The notes under the pieces were generated by a model. The model did not search any database. It worked only from the letters and a program-made list of their open reading frames with translations, and had not been told where the DNA came from. Shown in pieces: positions 33,919-42,731 of a stretch of 64,000 nucleotides of DNA. The position numbers and the translations under genes are program-made. Position 1 is the first letter of the stretch; every line of letters starts with the position of its first letter. The DNA is from Microsaccharimonas sp964523145. Its GTDB lineage: Bacteria > Patescibacteriota > Saccharimonadia > Saccharimonadales > Saccharimonadaceae. The stretch covers positions 1-64,000 of the forward strand of contig CAZFYB010000005.1 of NCBI GenBank assembly GCA_964523145.1. Reading direction: 5' to 3'.

Positions 33919-34527
33919 ATGGAAGCCTCCTTTTTCACTCGTCACCCCGTGCTTAAAGACCTGCTCAGCCTGGTCATTTTTGTTATATGCGTGGTTATCG
34001 GTACGATTATTATCAATACCTATATCTTTCGTAGTTTTAACGTGGTCGGGCCAAGTATGGAAGAAACCATGCACACCGGGGACCGTTTAATCGTCAACCG
34101 CCTGCCTGTTACGCTTTCGCAAATTCAAGGTCAGTCATATATACCAGAGCGCGGCCAAATTATTGTATTTAAAAATCCCCATTTTAACCGTGGTATCGAA
34201 GATGAATACATTGTAAAGCGAGTTATCGGCCTGCCCGGTGAACGCGTCACTATTCAAGACGGCCACTATGTGGTGTATAACGAAGAATTTCCAAATGGGT
34301 TTAACCCGGATGATGAAAATAACGGCGAGCCCGGCGAAGTCACCAGTGGTGCAGCCGATCAAATCGTCCCCGAAGGTGAGTTATTTGTATCTGGTGACCA
34401 TCGTGCAGGTAATTTCTCATTCGACTCTCGTAATGGCGACCAAGGTATGGGTACAATTCCCCTTTACGATATTGTCGGGCCAGTCGGCGTACGACTCTTC
34501 CCATTCAACCACATTCGTACGTTTTAG
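33919..34527 (+). CDS. lepB: Signal peptidase I
   Basis: A 202-aa membrane serine peptidase that removes signal peptides after Sec export. The N-terminal helix (LLSLVIFVICVVIGTI) precedes the active-site Ser motif (VVGPSMEETMHTGD). The Lys dyad residue is in YIVKRVIGLPGERV, and box E is SGDHRAGNFSFDSR. TATAAT (33901-33906) lies 12 nt before the ATG, so the leader is very short. The stop codon abuts that of the convergent parB. Confidence 0.97.
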   Translation: MEASFFTRHPVLKDLLSLVIFVICVVIGTIIINTYIFRSFNVVGPSMEETMHTGDRLIVNRLPVTLSQIQGQSYIPERGQIIVFKNPHFNRGIEDEYIVKRVIGLPGERVTIQDGHYVVYNEEFPNGFNPDDENNGEPGEVTSGAADQIVPEGELFVSGDHRAGNFSFDSRNGDQGMGTIPLYDIVGPVGVRLFPFNHIRTF

Positions 34528-35424
34528 CTATTCGCCGAGGAGTTTTTGAATACGTTCAAGATCGTCGGTATTACCGAACTTAATCACAATACTTCCGGCA
34601 CCCTTGCCGTTCACTCGAATAGCAACATCAGTTTTAAGGCGTTCACGAAGCGTTGCAATGCTTGCCTCGTGGTGCGATTCCATAGGTTGTTTTGACGGTT
34701 CTTCGTCTTGTTGGCGAGCTTTCTTGATATTCACCATGTACTGCTCAACTTTACGCGCACTCCACTCTTCAGCGATAATGCGTGGTACGAGTTCAGCTAT
34801 CAGTGACTCGTCTTGACCAATGAGTGGACGCGCTTGACCTTCGCGTAACTTACCTTCAGCAATCGCGACAATAACTTCTTTAGGAAGTTTTAATAAACGC
34901 ATCGTGTTAATAACTGCCGATGGCGATTTATGCACTCTTTTGGCAATGGCTTCTGCCGATAAGTTGAACTGGTCACGAAGTTTAGCGTAAGCCGTAGCCG
35001 TTTCAATAGTATTAAGGTCGCGGCGCTGGATATTCTCAATAAGTGAAACTTCAAGCTGGTGCTGACCGCTCATGGTACGAACAACTACGGGGATTTCCGT
35101 TAGCCCTGCCAGTTTCGAGGCACGAAAACGCCGCTCACCAGCAACTATCTCAAAGCCATCACCTTTTGCCGTTACGACAATTGGTTGAATCACCCCATGC
35201 TCGCGGATAGAATCGGCCAACTCTTCAAGTGCCTCTTTATCGAAGCTGCGGCGTGGTTGATCGGGGTTTGCCTGTAGTTTGCTGAGTGGTAACGTTTTTT
35301 GCTCACTAATTTTTTGATCTTGGCTGGCCGTTGGGTCAAATGTGTCATCAAGCAGATCGGTAGGAATAAGCGACTCGAAGCCGCGCCCTAATCCTCTGCC
35401 TAATCCTTTTTTAGCCGCACTCAT
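34528..35424 (-). CDS. parB: Chromosome partitioning protein ParB (Spo0J family)
   Basis: A 298-aa DNA-binding CTPase for chromosome segregation. The N-terminal ParB/Srx domain contains the CTP motif GERRFRASKLAG. A helix-turn-helix with AEAIAKRVHKSPSAVINTMR and a C-terminal dimer domain follow. It overlaps parA by four bases. I looked for a parS site (TGTTTCACGTGAAACA) and saw none in the window. Confidence 0.96.
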   Translation of the reverse strand: MSAAKKGLGRGLGRGFESLIPTDLLDDTFDPTASQDQKISEQKTLPLSKLQANPDQPRRSFDKEALEELADSIREHGVIQPIVVTAKGDGFEIVAGERRFRASKLAGLTEIPVVVRTMSGQHQLEVSLIENIQRRDLNTIETATAYAKLRDQFNLSAEAIAKRVHKSPSAVINTMRLLKLPKEVIVAIAEGKLREGQARPLIGQDESLIAELVPRIIAEEWSARKVEQYMVNIKKARQQDEEPSKQPMESHHEASIATLRERLKTDVAIRVNGKGAGSIVIKFGNTDDLERIQKLLGE

Positions 35425-36194
35425 ACTGCCGCCTCTACACGGGTAATAACTTCTTTAGCGAGTGCTTTGTACGCCCGTGAACCCTTACTAAACTTATCGT
35501 AGACACCAATGGGAATGCCATGGCTCGGCGCTTCAGCCAGGCGAATATTACGAGGGATGGTAGATTCGAACACCTTACCTGGGAAGTGGCGCTTAATCTC
35601 GGCGTGCACTTGGTTACTGAGGCTCGTACGGCTATCAAGCATTGTTGGCAGTACCCCTAATAGTTCAAGGCCAGGGTTCATACCTTTACGCACCAGTTTC
35701 ATGGTTTCGAGCAGTTGCCCTAATCCTTCTAGAGCGTAAAATTCGGCTTGTACTGGCAATAATACGTACTTTGCCGCAATAAGGCCATTCACCGTCAGCA
35801 AACTTAAGCTTGGCGGGCTATCGATAATCACGTAGTCGTAGGCAATACCGGTTGAATCGATTGCGAGTTTTAAGCGTGAAAACCTTTTTTCAGTTTGCGC
35901 TAGCTCTACTTCGGTATTTGCCAAAATAGAGGTTGTTGGCGCAATCCATAAGTTTTTATGTTCGGTGGGGATAATAACTTGTTCAAGCGTGGCTCGAGCC
36001 GTAATAACGTCTACCACCGTAGCTTTGAGCTCTGTTTTATCAATACCGAGGCCACTGGTTGCATTACCTTGAGGGTCAAAATCAACTAAAAGCGTCTTTT
36101 TACCCGCTTTTGCCAAAAAGTAGGCCAAGTTAATGGAAGTGGTCGTTTTCCCCACTCCTCCCTTTTGGTTGGTTACGGCAATAACAGTCGTCAT
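35421..36194 (-). CDS. parA: Chromosome partitioning ATPase ParA (Soj)
   Basis: A 257-aa Walker-type ATPase. The deviant Walker A is NQKGGVGKTTTSINLAY, the switch region FDPQGNATSGLG, and Walker B YVIIDSPPSLS. It drives segregation of ParB-parS complexes along the nucleoid. It has no N-terminal DNA-binding domain, as expected of chromosomal Soj. parB follows with a four-base overlap, and the rplU terminator lies upstream. Confidence 0.97.
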   Translation of the reverse strand: MTTVIAVTNQKGGVGKTTTSINLAYFLAKAGKKTLLVDFDPQGNATSGLGIDKTELKATVVDVITARATLEQVIIPTEHKNLWIAPTTSILANTEVELAQTEKRFSRLKLAIDSTGIAYDYVIIDSPPSLSLLTVNGLIAAKYVLLPVQAEFYALEGLGQLLETMKLVRKGMNPGLELLGVLPTMLDSRTSLSNQVHAEIKRHFPGKVFESTIPRNIRLAEAPSHGIPIGVYDKFSKGSRAYKALAKEVITRVEAAV

Positions 36195-36259
36195 AGAATC
36201 TAGAAATACCCTCTGTTCATTACCTGTAATTATAGCATGAGCGGCGAATGTGCGGTATA

Positions 36260-36290
36260 AAAAAGAAACCCTTGTAAGGGTTCCTTTTTA
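36260..36290 (-). terminator. Intrinsic terminator of rplU
   Basis: Stem AACCCTT / AAGGGTT (36267-36273, 36276-36282) with flanking A- and T-runs on both strands; the minus-strand T-run faces away from rplU. It ends the single-gene rplU unit. Confidence 0.85.
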
Positions 36291-36303
36291 TTGTTGGCTC
36301 AGA

Positions 36304-36612
36304 CTACTTGATTGAGGTAATTTCAATCTTTGAATACTTTTGGCGGTGGCCGTTCACTTTGTGAACTCGCTTTTTCGCCTTGTATCGGATGACCTTGATT
36401 TTGTCACCCTTAATTTCGTCTTCGACTACCTTTGCGGTAATCTTCACATCTTTGACCGTTGGAGCGCCGATAGAGATATTCTCGCCATCAATTACCAACA
36501 GTGCGTCAAGTGTGAGCTCTTTAGTTCCTTCCGGGAGGAGGTCCACCAGGAGGGTCTCTTTTTCGGCAACAATAAATTGTTTTCCGCCGATCTTAACGAC
36601 TGCTTTTGTCAT
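36304..36612 (-). CDS. rplU: 50S ribosomal protein L21
   Basis: A 102-aa ribosomal protein: KIGGKQFIVAEKETLLVD at the N-terminus and the family signature KVIRYKAKKRVHKVNGHRQ near the C-terminus. Unlike most bacteria, rpmA (L27) is not adjacent: the gene is followed directly by a terminator. AAAGGAAATGT precedes the ATG. Confidence 0.97.
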   Translation of the reverse strand: MTKAVVKIGGKQFIVAEKETLLVDLLPEGTKELTLDALLVIDGENISIGAPTVKDVKITAKVVEDEIKGDKIKVIRYKAKKRVHKVNGHRQKYSKIEITSIK

Positions 36613-36644
36613 ACATTTCCTTTGTTATTAACAATCAGTATGTA

Positions 36645-36673
36645 ATTGTAACAGAGATGGAGTAGATTGTAAA
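36645..36673 (-). promoter_or_regulatory. Promoter of rplU
   Basis: On the minus strand TTTACA (36668-36673), a 17-nt spacer, TACAAT (36645-36650). The predicted leader of about 25-30 nt holds a Shine-Dalgarno site. Confidence 0.7.
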
Positions 36674-36675
36674 GG

Positions 36676-37626
36676 TTAGATCTGTCCACCACCAGTAGCA
36701 ACGATCACTAACGCGCCAAGCGCCAGCATACCCCAAAATGTGTACATTCCATGGTGCAATTTCCAGCTTCGCTGCCACGTTTTCGGGAGCTTGTCGCGGT
36801 AATGATGAGCGGCAGCACCTACAATTGCAACAACAGCAAATAATCCTAGTATGAGTATCGTTACAGGGCTCAACGATTGAACCGCGCTCCCAAAGTACGT
36901 TAACGGATTACTTCCCTCACCTGATACGGTCGAGCCAGTAAATGTTGGCGATGCAGCAGTTGCCCCTTGAGTCGCAGCTACAGTTACTGGTGATCCATAA
37001 AACGCTACCACCAGCACCGTATCGCGGCCCTCAAGTGTTCCTTCAACTACCGCAAACCCTACTTCGCTATATTTTCCATTCAGCACATTCTCGCGGTGTG
37101 TTGGTGAATTCATCCAGGCAGCAACCGTTGCATCGGCCGTTGGGTAATTTTTTGCAAGGTTCTCGCCCGCAACACTATAGTTATACCCGGCATCACCAAG
37201 CCATTTCCAGGGGTGTACACCAGTTGGTGAGGTATGCGCCCAATAATTGTTGGTAAACATGTCCTGCGCCTTTAGAAAGGCTGCTTGAGCGAGTTGATCG
37301 TTCAATGTAAGTGCCGCTACGCCTTGCTTGCTTCGCTCCCCATTCGTATCGGCCAATAGCTCAACAGTATCGATATCCGAAACACGGCCAAGGATCTCGA
37401 AATGACCAGTGGTTGCGAACCCGTATATCACCTGAGCGAGCAGGGCGATCGCCAGAACAACAGTCACACCAGACAGGCGCGATAGATGCGGTCGGTAGTC
37501 GTTTGCCTTGTGTGGCACAAGTGCACGTTTTGTGTGACGCCGTACTTTTGCCACCAGCGAAGTAGGCTTCGCTTTAACTGAACGAGCCACAACAGATTTT
37601 TTTACTTGTTTCTTTTTAGTGGTCAC
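36676..37626 (-). CDS. CAP/SCP-domain membrane protein
   Basis: A 316-aa protein. A Lys-rich cytoplasmic N-terminus (about 1-40) precedes a membrane helix (about 50-72) and a CAP (PR-1/SCP, PF00188) domain at about 85-205. The domain has conserved His/Glu residues: YWAHTSPTGVHPW, VAGENLAKN and NSPTHRENVL. Two further helices lie at the C-terminus (about 245-265 and 290-310). The start is GTG at 37626, 10 nt after TATACT, so the mRNA is probably leaderless. CAP proteins are common secreted or surface proteins; the biochemical role here is unknown. Confidence 0.9.
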   Translation of the reverse strand: MTTKKKQVKKSVVARSVKAKPTSLVAKVRRHTKRALVPHKANDYRPHLSRLSGVTVVLAIALLAQVIYGFATTGHFEILGRVSDIDTVELLADTNGERSKQGVAALTLNDQLAQAAFLKAQDMFTNNYWAHTSPTGVHPWKWLGDAGYNYSVAGENLAKNYPTADATVAAWMNSPTHRENVLNGKYSEVGFAVVEGTLEGRDTVLVVAFYGSPVTVAATQGATAASPTFTGSTVSGEGSNPLTYFGSAVQSLSPVTILILGLFAVVAIVGAAAHHYRDKLPKTWQRSWKLHHGMYTFWGMLALGALVIVATGGGQI

Positions 37627-37636
37627 GGTTGCCTAC

Positions 37637-37645
37637 AGTATACCA
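37637..37645 (-). promoter_or_regulatory. Extended -10 of the CAP-protein gene
   Basis: The minus strand reads TGGTATACT, ending ten bases before the GTG start at 37626. This is the same TGN-TATACT signature as at ftsE and priA. Confidence 0.55.
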
Positions 37646-37674
37646 AAAAGCCCTCACAAGCGTAAGGGCTTTAT
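37645..37674 (-). terminator. Terminator of the 876-aa surface-protein gene
   Basis: Stem AAAGCCCT / AGGGCTTT (37647-37654 and 37665-37672) with a ten-base loop, 17 nt after the stop codon. Confidence 0.75.
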
Positions 37675-37690
37675 AGTTTATAGCAAATTA

Positions 37691-40321
37691 TTAACTATCT
37701 TCGCGGCGGTTACGCGCAGCGGCGATAATCCACCAAGCAAGCGCTGCAAGTCCGGCGATAATCACAATCCACCAGTACCAAGCAAGTCCCATCCAGCGAC
37801 CGTTGTTCTCATCGCTATTTACGGCTTGAGCAAGGGTGTCTTCGGTGGTGGCACCGGCTACATCTTCGGCAGTAGCACTTTCGTCAGTACTTTCACCAAG
37901 TACAGCCACGTTTGTAAATCCAGGACCAACTATTGTTGGCGTTGCAGCAACAGCTGTTGTCTGTGGACCAGTTCCGTTTGCGCCATCAGCAGTTGTGTTC
38001 GTACCTTCTACTTCTTCGCCTGAGTTATCAACGAAGCTTGTGTAAGTAAAACTAAATGTACGTGTCGTTACGTTACCTACTGCATCAGTCACGGTAAGGT
38101 CAAATTCGTAAGTGCCGTCTTGCAACACCGTAAAGTCAGGCTCAAGTACATTTGCATCAGAAATCTCAACACCATCAAGGTCTCCACTGGTTTGAGTCCA
38201 TTCAGGAATTCCAGCCCCTGCATCTACTTCTGGAGTTATAACATTACCGAATGTAGTGTAGTTAAGAATCTCCACTTCAGGTGCCGTGTTGTCTACCGTA
38301 AAGCTAAAGTATTTTACCGAATTGGCAGTATCAAGGTTACCTGCGGCATCCCGCGCAGCAAGTCGAATCTGGTATACGCCATCATCAAGAAGTGTCGTGT
38401 CGAGCGATCGTGAAATTGAAGCAGCTGCACCGCTCACGTTCGTTTGGCCACCTGTTGTCCAACCACCTGCAACCGCTTCGCGATCGCTACTATGTGGAGC
38501 ACCATCGCTTAAATCAACTCCGTCTTTATAGAGTGATAGATTGTAGTGACCAAATCGCACGTTATCTGAAACTGAACCAGTGACTGTTACAGTTCCTCTT
38601 ACCACTGTCGGTAATGAGTTGAGTATTACTTCAGGTGCAGCAGTATCGAAGTCAAAGGTTATTGTTGAAGAATTTCCGGCTGTATCTCGTACGGTTACAG
38701 TATTTTGCCCCTGGAGTATATGCGCCGGGTTAATGTTAGACCAGTTGAGGTCAGCCCACGTACCAGTGCGGTTGTATAGGTTACCGTTAACATCAACTTC
38801 TTTAAGGTTACCGTTAACATCATGTAGCTTAAAGCTAATGTACGTGAATGGATTTGAGGCAGATGATCCGTCAACCATTGATGTACTAGTGCTCTTGATA
38901 GTAACGCTAGGAATGTTGTTATCGATAGTAAAGAAGTGGTAGCTGGTGTTTGAATTTCCAGTTGCATCGCTTGATACAATCTTTAGGCCATACTTTCCAC
39001 TTAGCGCAGAAGTGTTAAAGACGAGCTTAGGTGAAGCACCGTAACGTACGTTGCCTGCTCCATTAGTATTGTCCTTAACCCAGTTTCCATATGAGCCATC
39101 CCAGTTAGCTTTAAATAGCTCGATGTAAGCGCCTTGTGGAGCACTACCTTCATCAGATAGAGTTGCCTGGAAAGTGGTTGGGTTAGCGCCAGGGATCAAT
39201 ACAGCTGAGCTTGATGCAGTGTTTTCAGGCAATTCTACTCCATTAGCATTAACCGTATTCGTAGGACCAGTCGAATCAAAGTTTAGTGTTACAGGACTAG
39301 ACCATTCGGACGATAAACCTGTCGTTGTATTAAGAGCTTTCACGCGATACGTATATGAACCATCTCCGTAAATCGAGAACTCACCTTGCGCTGGTACGTT
39401 ATTTTTTACAAGCCAAGTATTGTTGAAATTATTCGATACTTGCTTTGTGCCACCTGGGTAAATAATTTCAGTAATATACTTAGCGCCACTAACAGCATCA
39501 AAGTTTAGCGCTACGTTACCCGTAATGAAACTTGGACCTACAGTAGTTCCACTTGCAATCACCGCCGATCCACGGTTTATGCGAATATTCTGAGGTGTTT
39601 CTGGTGCGTATCGCCCAGCTTCGATATTACTCCAACGAACAGCGTAGTCATTTGTTCCAAAGTTATAATTATTTAAAATTATTCGGCGGAAGTCGACAGT
39701 TGGCTCAGTAGCACTGGTACCTACTAAGGAATCATTCACATATACATCAGTTTTTGTCGAATCAAGTTTATTGATTGCTAATTCAATCGTATTCCAGCCA
39801 ATAGTTGCTGAAGTTACGTCAATATCGCGCCATCCTCCTGGGTTACTGTCCCAGATACGCCAGTTAGTAGAAGATGTGGCGGTGTTATACTCCAGGATTG
39901 GATACGAGCTAATGGCACCAGAAGTTTCGTGACCAACTCCCCAAAATCCTGCACGTACATTTTCAGGCCAAGTTGGGTCGATATATAAATCAGCCTTTAG
40001 GGTTTGTGTACCGTTAGCAACTGTTTTCGCAATACCTTCATATTGATAAAAAGTAGAAGGAGCATCACTAGGCGCATCAACACCTATAGAAAGCGTTTGA
40101 CGTCCATCGAAAGACTCAGAACCATATCCTCCTGAAGGTGTCGTACGATCAACCGTCCAACCGGCAGCAGGATCTACGGTTGTATAGCCAGTACCAGCTA
40201 CCGCTCCAACCTCTTGTGACAAAATAAACGGCACCGCGGCCGTCAAAGTACTTACTGCTAATACGAATGCAAGGCTAAAAAGTCCGACTCGTTTATATAC
40301 TGAAATCAATGTTTGCTTCAT
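37691..40321 (-). CDS. Large secreted surface protein with lectin-like and Ig-like domains and WYWW C-terminal anchor
   Basis: An 876-aa protein. I chose the ATG at 40321 (AGGAG eight bases upstream; a GTG three codons earlier is less likely). A signal peptide covers residues 1 to about 42. An N-terminal beta-sandwich (about 43-245, concanavalin/laminin-G-like, WGVGHETSG and WRDIDVTSATIGWN) is followed by four or so Ig-like domains (about 250-780, repeated DAAGN and TVDNTAPEVE motifs). A Thr/Ala-rich linker (about 790-835) leads to a C-terminal anchor: LAWYWWIVIIAG, one helix and a basic tail. Few Cys are present. Inferred: a cell-surface adhesin. The C-terminal pattern recurs in the next gene. 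Confidence 0.88.
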   Translation of the reverse strand: MKQTLISVYKRVGLFSLAFVLAVSTLTAAVPFILSQEVGAVAGTGYTTVDPAAGWTVDRTTPSGGYGSESFDGRQTLSIGVDAPSDAPSTFYQYEGIAKTVANGTQTLKADLYIDPTWPENVRAGFWGVGHETSGAISSYPILEYNTATSSTNWRIWDSNPGGWRDIDVTSATIGWNTIELAINKLDSTKTDVYVNDSLVGTSATEPTVDFRRIILNNYNFGTNDYAVRWSNIEAGRYAPETPQNIRINRGSAVIASGTTVGPSFITGNVALNFDAVSGAKYITEIIYPGGTKQVSNNFNNTWLVKNNVPAQGEFSIYGDGSYTYRVKALNTTTGLSSEWSSPVTLNFDSTGPTNTVNANGVELPENTASSSAVLIPGANPTTFQATLSDEGSAPQGAYIELFKANWDGSYGNWVKDNTNGAGNVRYGASPKLVFNTSALSGKYGLKIVSSDATGNSNTSYHFFTIDNNIPSVTIKSTSTSMVDGSSASNPFTYISFKLHDVNGNLKEVDVNGNLYNRTGTWADLNWSNINPAHILQGQNTVTVRDTAGNSSTITFDFDTAAPEVILNSLPTVVRGTVTVTGSVSDNVRFGHYNLSLYKDGVDLSDGAPHSSDREAVAGGWTTGGQTNVSGAAASISRSLDTTLLDDGVYQIRLAARDAAGNLDTANSVKYFSFTVDNTAPEVEILNYTTFGNVITPEVDAGAGIPEWTQTSGDLDGVEISDANVLEPDFTVLQDGTYEFDLTVTDAVGNVTTRTFSFTYTSFVDNSGEEVEGTNTTADGANGTGPQTTAVAATPTIVGPGFTNVAVLGESTDESATAEDVAGATTEDTLAQAVNSDENNGRWMGLAWYWWIVIIAGLAALAWWIIAAARNRREDS

Positions 40322-40428
40322 CTGACACACTCCTACTTATGAAAAAGCAGTCGTCCACCTCGACTGTTTACTCGCAGTTTTAAATTGTTAATACAAATCT
40401 CAACTTTGTATTTTTCTTAACTTTACCA

Positions 40429-41061
40429 CTATTGCTTGTTTCGGGCAATACTGAAAAGATTCTTAAAATTCTGCTTTTTACCCCATACGAAAAGGGTTAC
40501 TAAAGTCACTAATCCCAGTACCCACCAATACCAGGCGACTGTTAATATGCGCCACCCCTCGCCACTTTTTTCAATTGGCGCAGTAGCTATTGTCGCCGCT
40601 CCTTTCACCGAACCCGTTGAGAGATAGATATATGCCGCGTAGTCGTTATTAGTAAGTTGCACAGGTAAACGATGAGTTGCATTCGGTAATGTTGTTATTG
40701 GTTCAAGTGCAGCTACGGTTGTATCGATTGGAGTAGTTTGTATAGTCGGCATTTCTACAGACTGAGATTCAGGTTGTGGCGCCGTAGCACTCGGTGCCTC
40801 ACTTTGATTCGCCTGCAAAGGCTGAGCAGGTTGCACCGGCGTAGGCGTAGGCTCGGGCGAAGTTTGAGGTGTAGGCGCTGTTCGGCAATCTGTACCCGTA
40901 AGCAACCCTACCGTACAGCGAAGGGTGCTATATAAAAAACCCTCGGCACTAGCTGGCCGAGAATATGTTGTTGAGACAAGTAAAGATACGCTAAGGACGC
41001 TTAGCAAAAATATTCCTATTTTTGCACCTCGCAGGTGTGATTGCCCCAATCGTTGCTCCAC
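40429..41061 (-). CDS. Secreted Pro/Thr-rich protein with WYWW C-terminal anchor
   Basis: A 210-aa protein. The start is a GTG at 41061 with GGGAGGG five bases upstream; a GTG five codons earlier is possible. A signal peptide (about 15-40, ending near RPASAEG) is followed by a short part with two Cys (LRCTVGLLTGTDC), a Pro/Thr/Gln-rich linker (about 60-110) and a further extracellular part. The C-terminal TVAWYWWVLGLV, helix and basic tail (GKKQNFKN) match the neighbouring 876-aa protein. No function is known. It may be a surface partner of that protein. Confidence 0.75.
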   Translation of the reverse strand: MEQRLGQSHLRGAKIGIFLLSVLSVSLLVSTTYSRPASAEGFLYSTLRCTVGLLTGTDCRTAPTPQTSPEPTPTPVQPAQPLQANQSEAPSATAPQPESQSVEMPTIQTTPIDTTVAALEPITTLPNATHRLPVQLTNNDYAAYIYLSTGSVKGAATIATAPIEKSGEGWRILTVAWYWWVLGLVTLVTLFVWGKKQNFKNLFSIARNKQ

Positions 41062-41120
41062 TTGTGCCCTCCCCACTGAACACGCCGTATAATGAACGTA
41101 CTTATATTATAGCACGAGCG

Positions 41121-41519
41121 TTATCGGGGTTTGTACTGGTGATCAAACCCTTCTAAATGGTCAATTCGGTCATGATCGAGCCCATAGTAATGCGCAATTT
41201 CGTGCCAAAGTGTTCGCTTAATTTGTTCATAAAATTCTTCAGGCGTATTTGAAACTATGCCAATGGGGATTTTAAACAGCGTAATTTTATCGGGCAGCAC
41301 AAAAGTATACCCAGCTCCCCGCTGAGTTAAGGGAATACCCTCATACAGTCCAAGCAGTAGTCCGCCTTCATGTACGTGAGATTTTTCAGCTTGATGCTGA
41401 TCTGGCTGATCGGCATACACAATAACAACATTATCTAAGCCGGTAATATATTCTTGCGGCAGCTCATCCATTGCCTTAGAAATCAGGCGGTCAAATTCTT
41501 CATCAGTTACAGTAATCAC
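41121..41519 (-). CDS. Small zinc metallopeptidase-like protein (DUF1025 type)
   Basis: A 132-aa protein with HExxHxxGLxHxR-like sequence LWHEIAHYYGLDHDRID, a zincin motif of the metalloprotease-like family PF06262 (DUF1025). Its N-terminal part (TDEEFDRLISKAMDELP, VVIVYADQPDQ) also fits. I chose the GTG at 41519: TATACT (41527-41532) lies seven bases upstream, so the mRNA would be leaderless. A longer frame (to 41636) has no support. Activity is inferred from the motif only; substrate unknown. Confidence 0.85.
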   Translation of the reverse strand: MITVTDEEFDRLISKAMDELPQEYITGLDNVVIVYADQPDQHQAEKSHVHEGGLLLGLYEGIPLTQRGAGYTFVLPDKITLFKIPIGIVSNTPEEFYEQIKRTLWHEIAHYYGLDHDRIDHLEGFDHQYKPR

Positions 41520-41532
41520 TATACTTAGTATA

Positions 41533-41742
41533 CTACTGATTTTCAGTTTGAGTACTGGATTCTTCTTCGGCACCGGTGTGGTACTCTTCAAGAATATGTG
41601 TCCATGCCGCTTGCAGCTCTTCGCCGTCAGGGTCATTCGTTAAGCTAATAGTGTCATCGTGCTTAAAGTCATCAAGCTCGCTAATACTGCCATCATCTTG
41701 TGGGTCAATTGGTTGGAGTTCTAAATATTCGTATACAGACAT
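41533..41742 (-). CDS. Small acidic protein, unknown
   Basis: A 69-aa protein beginning MSVYEYLELQPIDPQDDG, highly acidic (many D/E) and without membrane segment or Cys. It lies 13 nt upstream of the zincin start and could be co-transcribed with it. No Shine-Dalgarno is evident; an AT-rich tract lies upstream. I do not recognise it. Could be an inhibitor or partner of the metallopeptidase, but that is speculation. Confidence 0.55.
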   Translation of the reverse strand: MSVYEYLELQPIDPQDDGSISELDDFKHDDTISLTNDPDGEELQAAWTHILEEYHTGAEEESSTQTENQ

Positions 41743-41825
41743 AATTTTTGTGTTTAACTTTTACTTTTTCTATTTAAGCATAATCACCATTAAAAGTCAA
41801 TGGCTTGGTGTTTTCCAGGAAAAGG

Positions 41826-41852
41826 AAAACCCCGGCTATTGCTAGCCGGGGG
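41826..41852 (-). terminator. Terminator of the J-domain operon
   Basis: A 9-bp perfect stem CCCCGGCTA / TAGCCGGGG (41830-41838, 41843-41851), TTTTCC after it on the minus strand. It closes the operon 43241-41864. Confidence 0.9.
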
Positions 41853-41863
41853 ATCCCCTACTT

Positions 41864-42730
41864 CTAAGTCGGAGAATTCTGCGCCAATGGCGCGGAACTC
41901 TGAATCGAACCGATACGAGCCAGATGGCCACTGTGCCTGTTTCGCACAACAACCTCCGATCCTTGGCTGAGTCGCGGTGTGAGCTTTGGCAAATACCAAG
42001 CTTCAGACGGTGCCGTCCAAGCGGGTGCTTGGGTGATCCCCGAAAACCCTTCCCCGAGCTCCGAAAATTCACCCTCCACAACCACGTCATCCTGTAGCCC
42101 TTCGTGACGAAGTGCGCCAGAAGGCAAGAAGCCAACCACGTCTACCCTCCCCATCATCTGGGGATTATGGATATAACGAGTCAACTTCAGCGACATATTC
42201 AAGAACATCTCGCTCCAGCGGCCGTTGCGATACGATGGTGCCTCGGATTGCTCCGGAAGCATATCGATCTCGCCAGCTGCAAGGCTCAAGAATGCCCTAT
42301 CGTGCGTCACAACATCCAGAATGGTCCGCGAGGACTCGAACTGGAGGATGAAACTGGTCGGTACCTTGATGCCGAGGACTTGAAACTGGTCGATGTTCTC
42401 GAGCAGCGACAGTAGCGCCGACAGGCTGTCGCGTTCGCGCCTTCGTTCCAGCTCTGCCTGAACGTTCCGCTGAAAACGGGCACGATCAGACTGCTTGGTT
42501 TGGCGTTCGATGGCCAAAGCCAATCCATCCCGATGCCGCAAATCTTGTATGGCATCAGTGAATGGTTGTAGCATCTCGGCGGCTTCAGGATTCACATCGG
42601 GGTGATACAGCCGTGCGATCGCCCGATAGTACCCTTCGGCAAGCTTCAGGATGTTGTCCGAAGAACCGGCGGAGCGTTCGCGCTCTACCAGTTCTGCGGG
42701 GACCCCGAGAACTTCGAGAGAACTTTGCAT
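41864..42730 (-). CDS. J-domain-like protein of unknown function, GC-rich codon use
   Basis: A 288-aa protein. The N-terminal segment (about 20-65) contains YRAIARLYHPDVNPEAAEML, with the HPD tripeptide of DnaJ-type J-domains; the helix before it carries the expected YRxIAR pattern. The rest is not DnaJ: no Gly/Phe region, no zinc finger. A later segment (LRHEGLQDDVVVEGEFSEL) suggests a beta-rich C-terminal domain. It begins one base after the preceding gene, with AAGGAG before the ATG at 42730. It is probably a co-chaperone partnering with DnaK on a specific substrate. Confidence 0.75.
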   Translation of the reverse strand: MQSSLEVLGVPAELVERERSAGSSDNILKLAEGYYRAIARLYHPDVNPEAAEMLQPFTDAIQDLRHRDGLALAIERQTKQSDRARFQRNVQAELERRRERDSLSALLSLLENIDQFQVLGIKVPTSFILQFESSRTILDVVTHDRAFLSLAAGEIDMLPEQSEAPSYRNGRWSEMFLNMSLKLTRYIHNPQMMGRVDVVGFLPSGALRHEGLQDDVVVEGEFSELGEGFSGITQAPAWTAPSEAWYLPKLTPRLSQGSEVVVRNRHSGHLARIGSIQSSAPLAQNSPT

Positions 42731-42731
42731 A

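Noticed and set aside
34528..36194. parS site near parAB
   Set aside because: No TGTTTCACGTGAAACA-like palindrome was found in or around these genes by eye.
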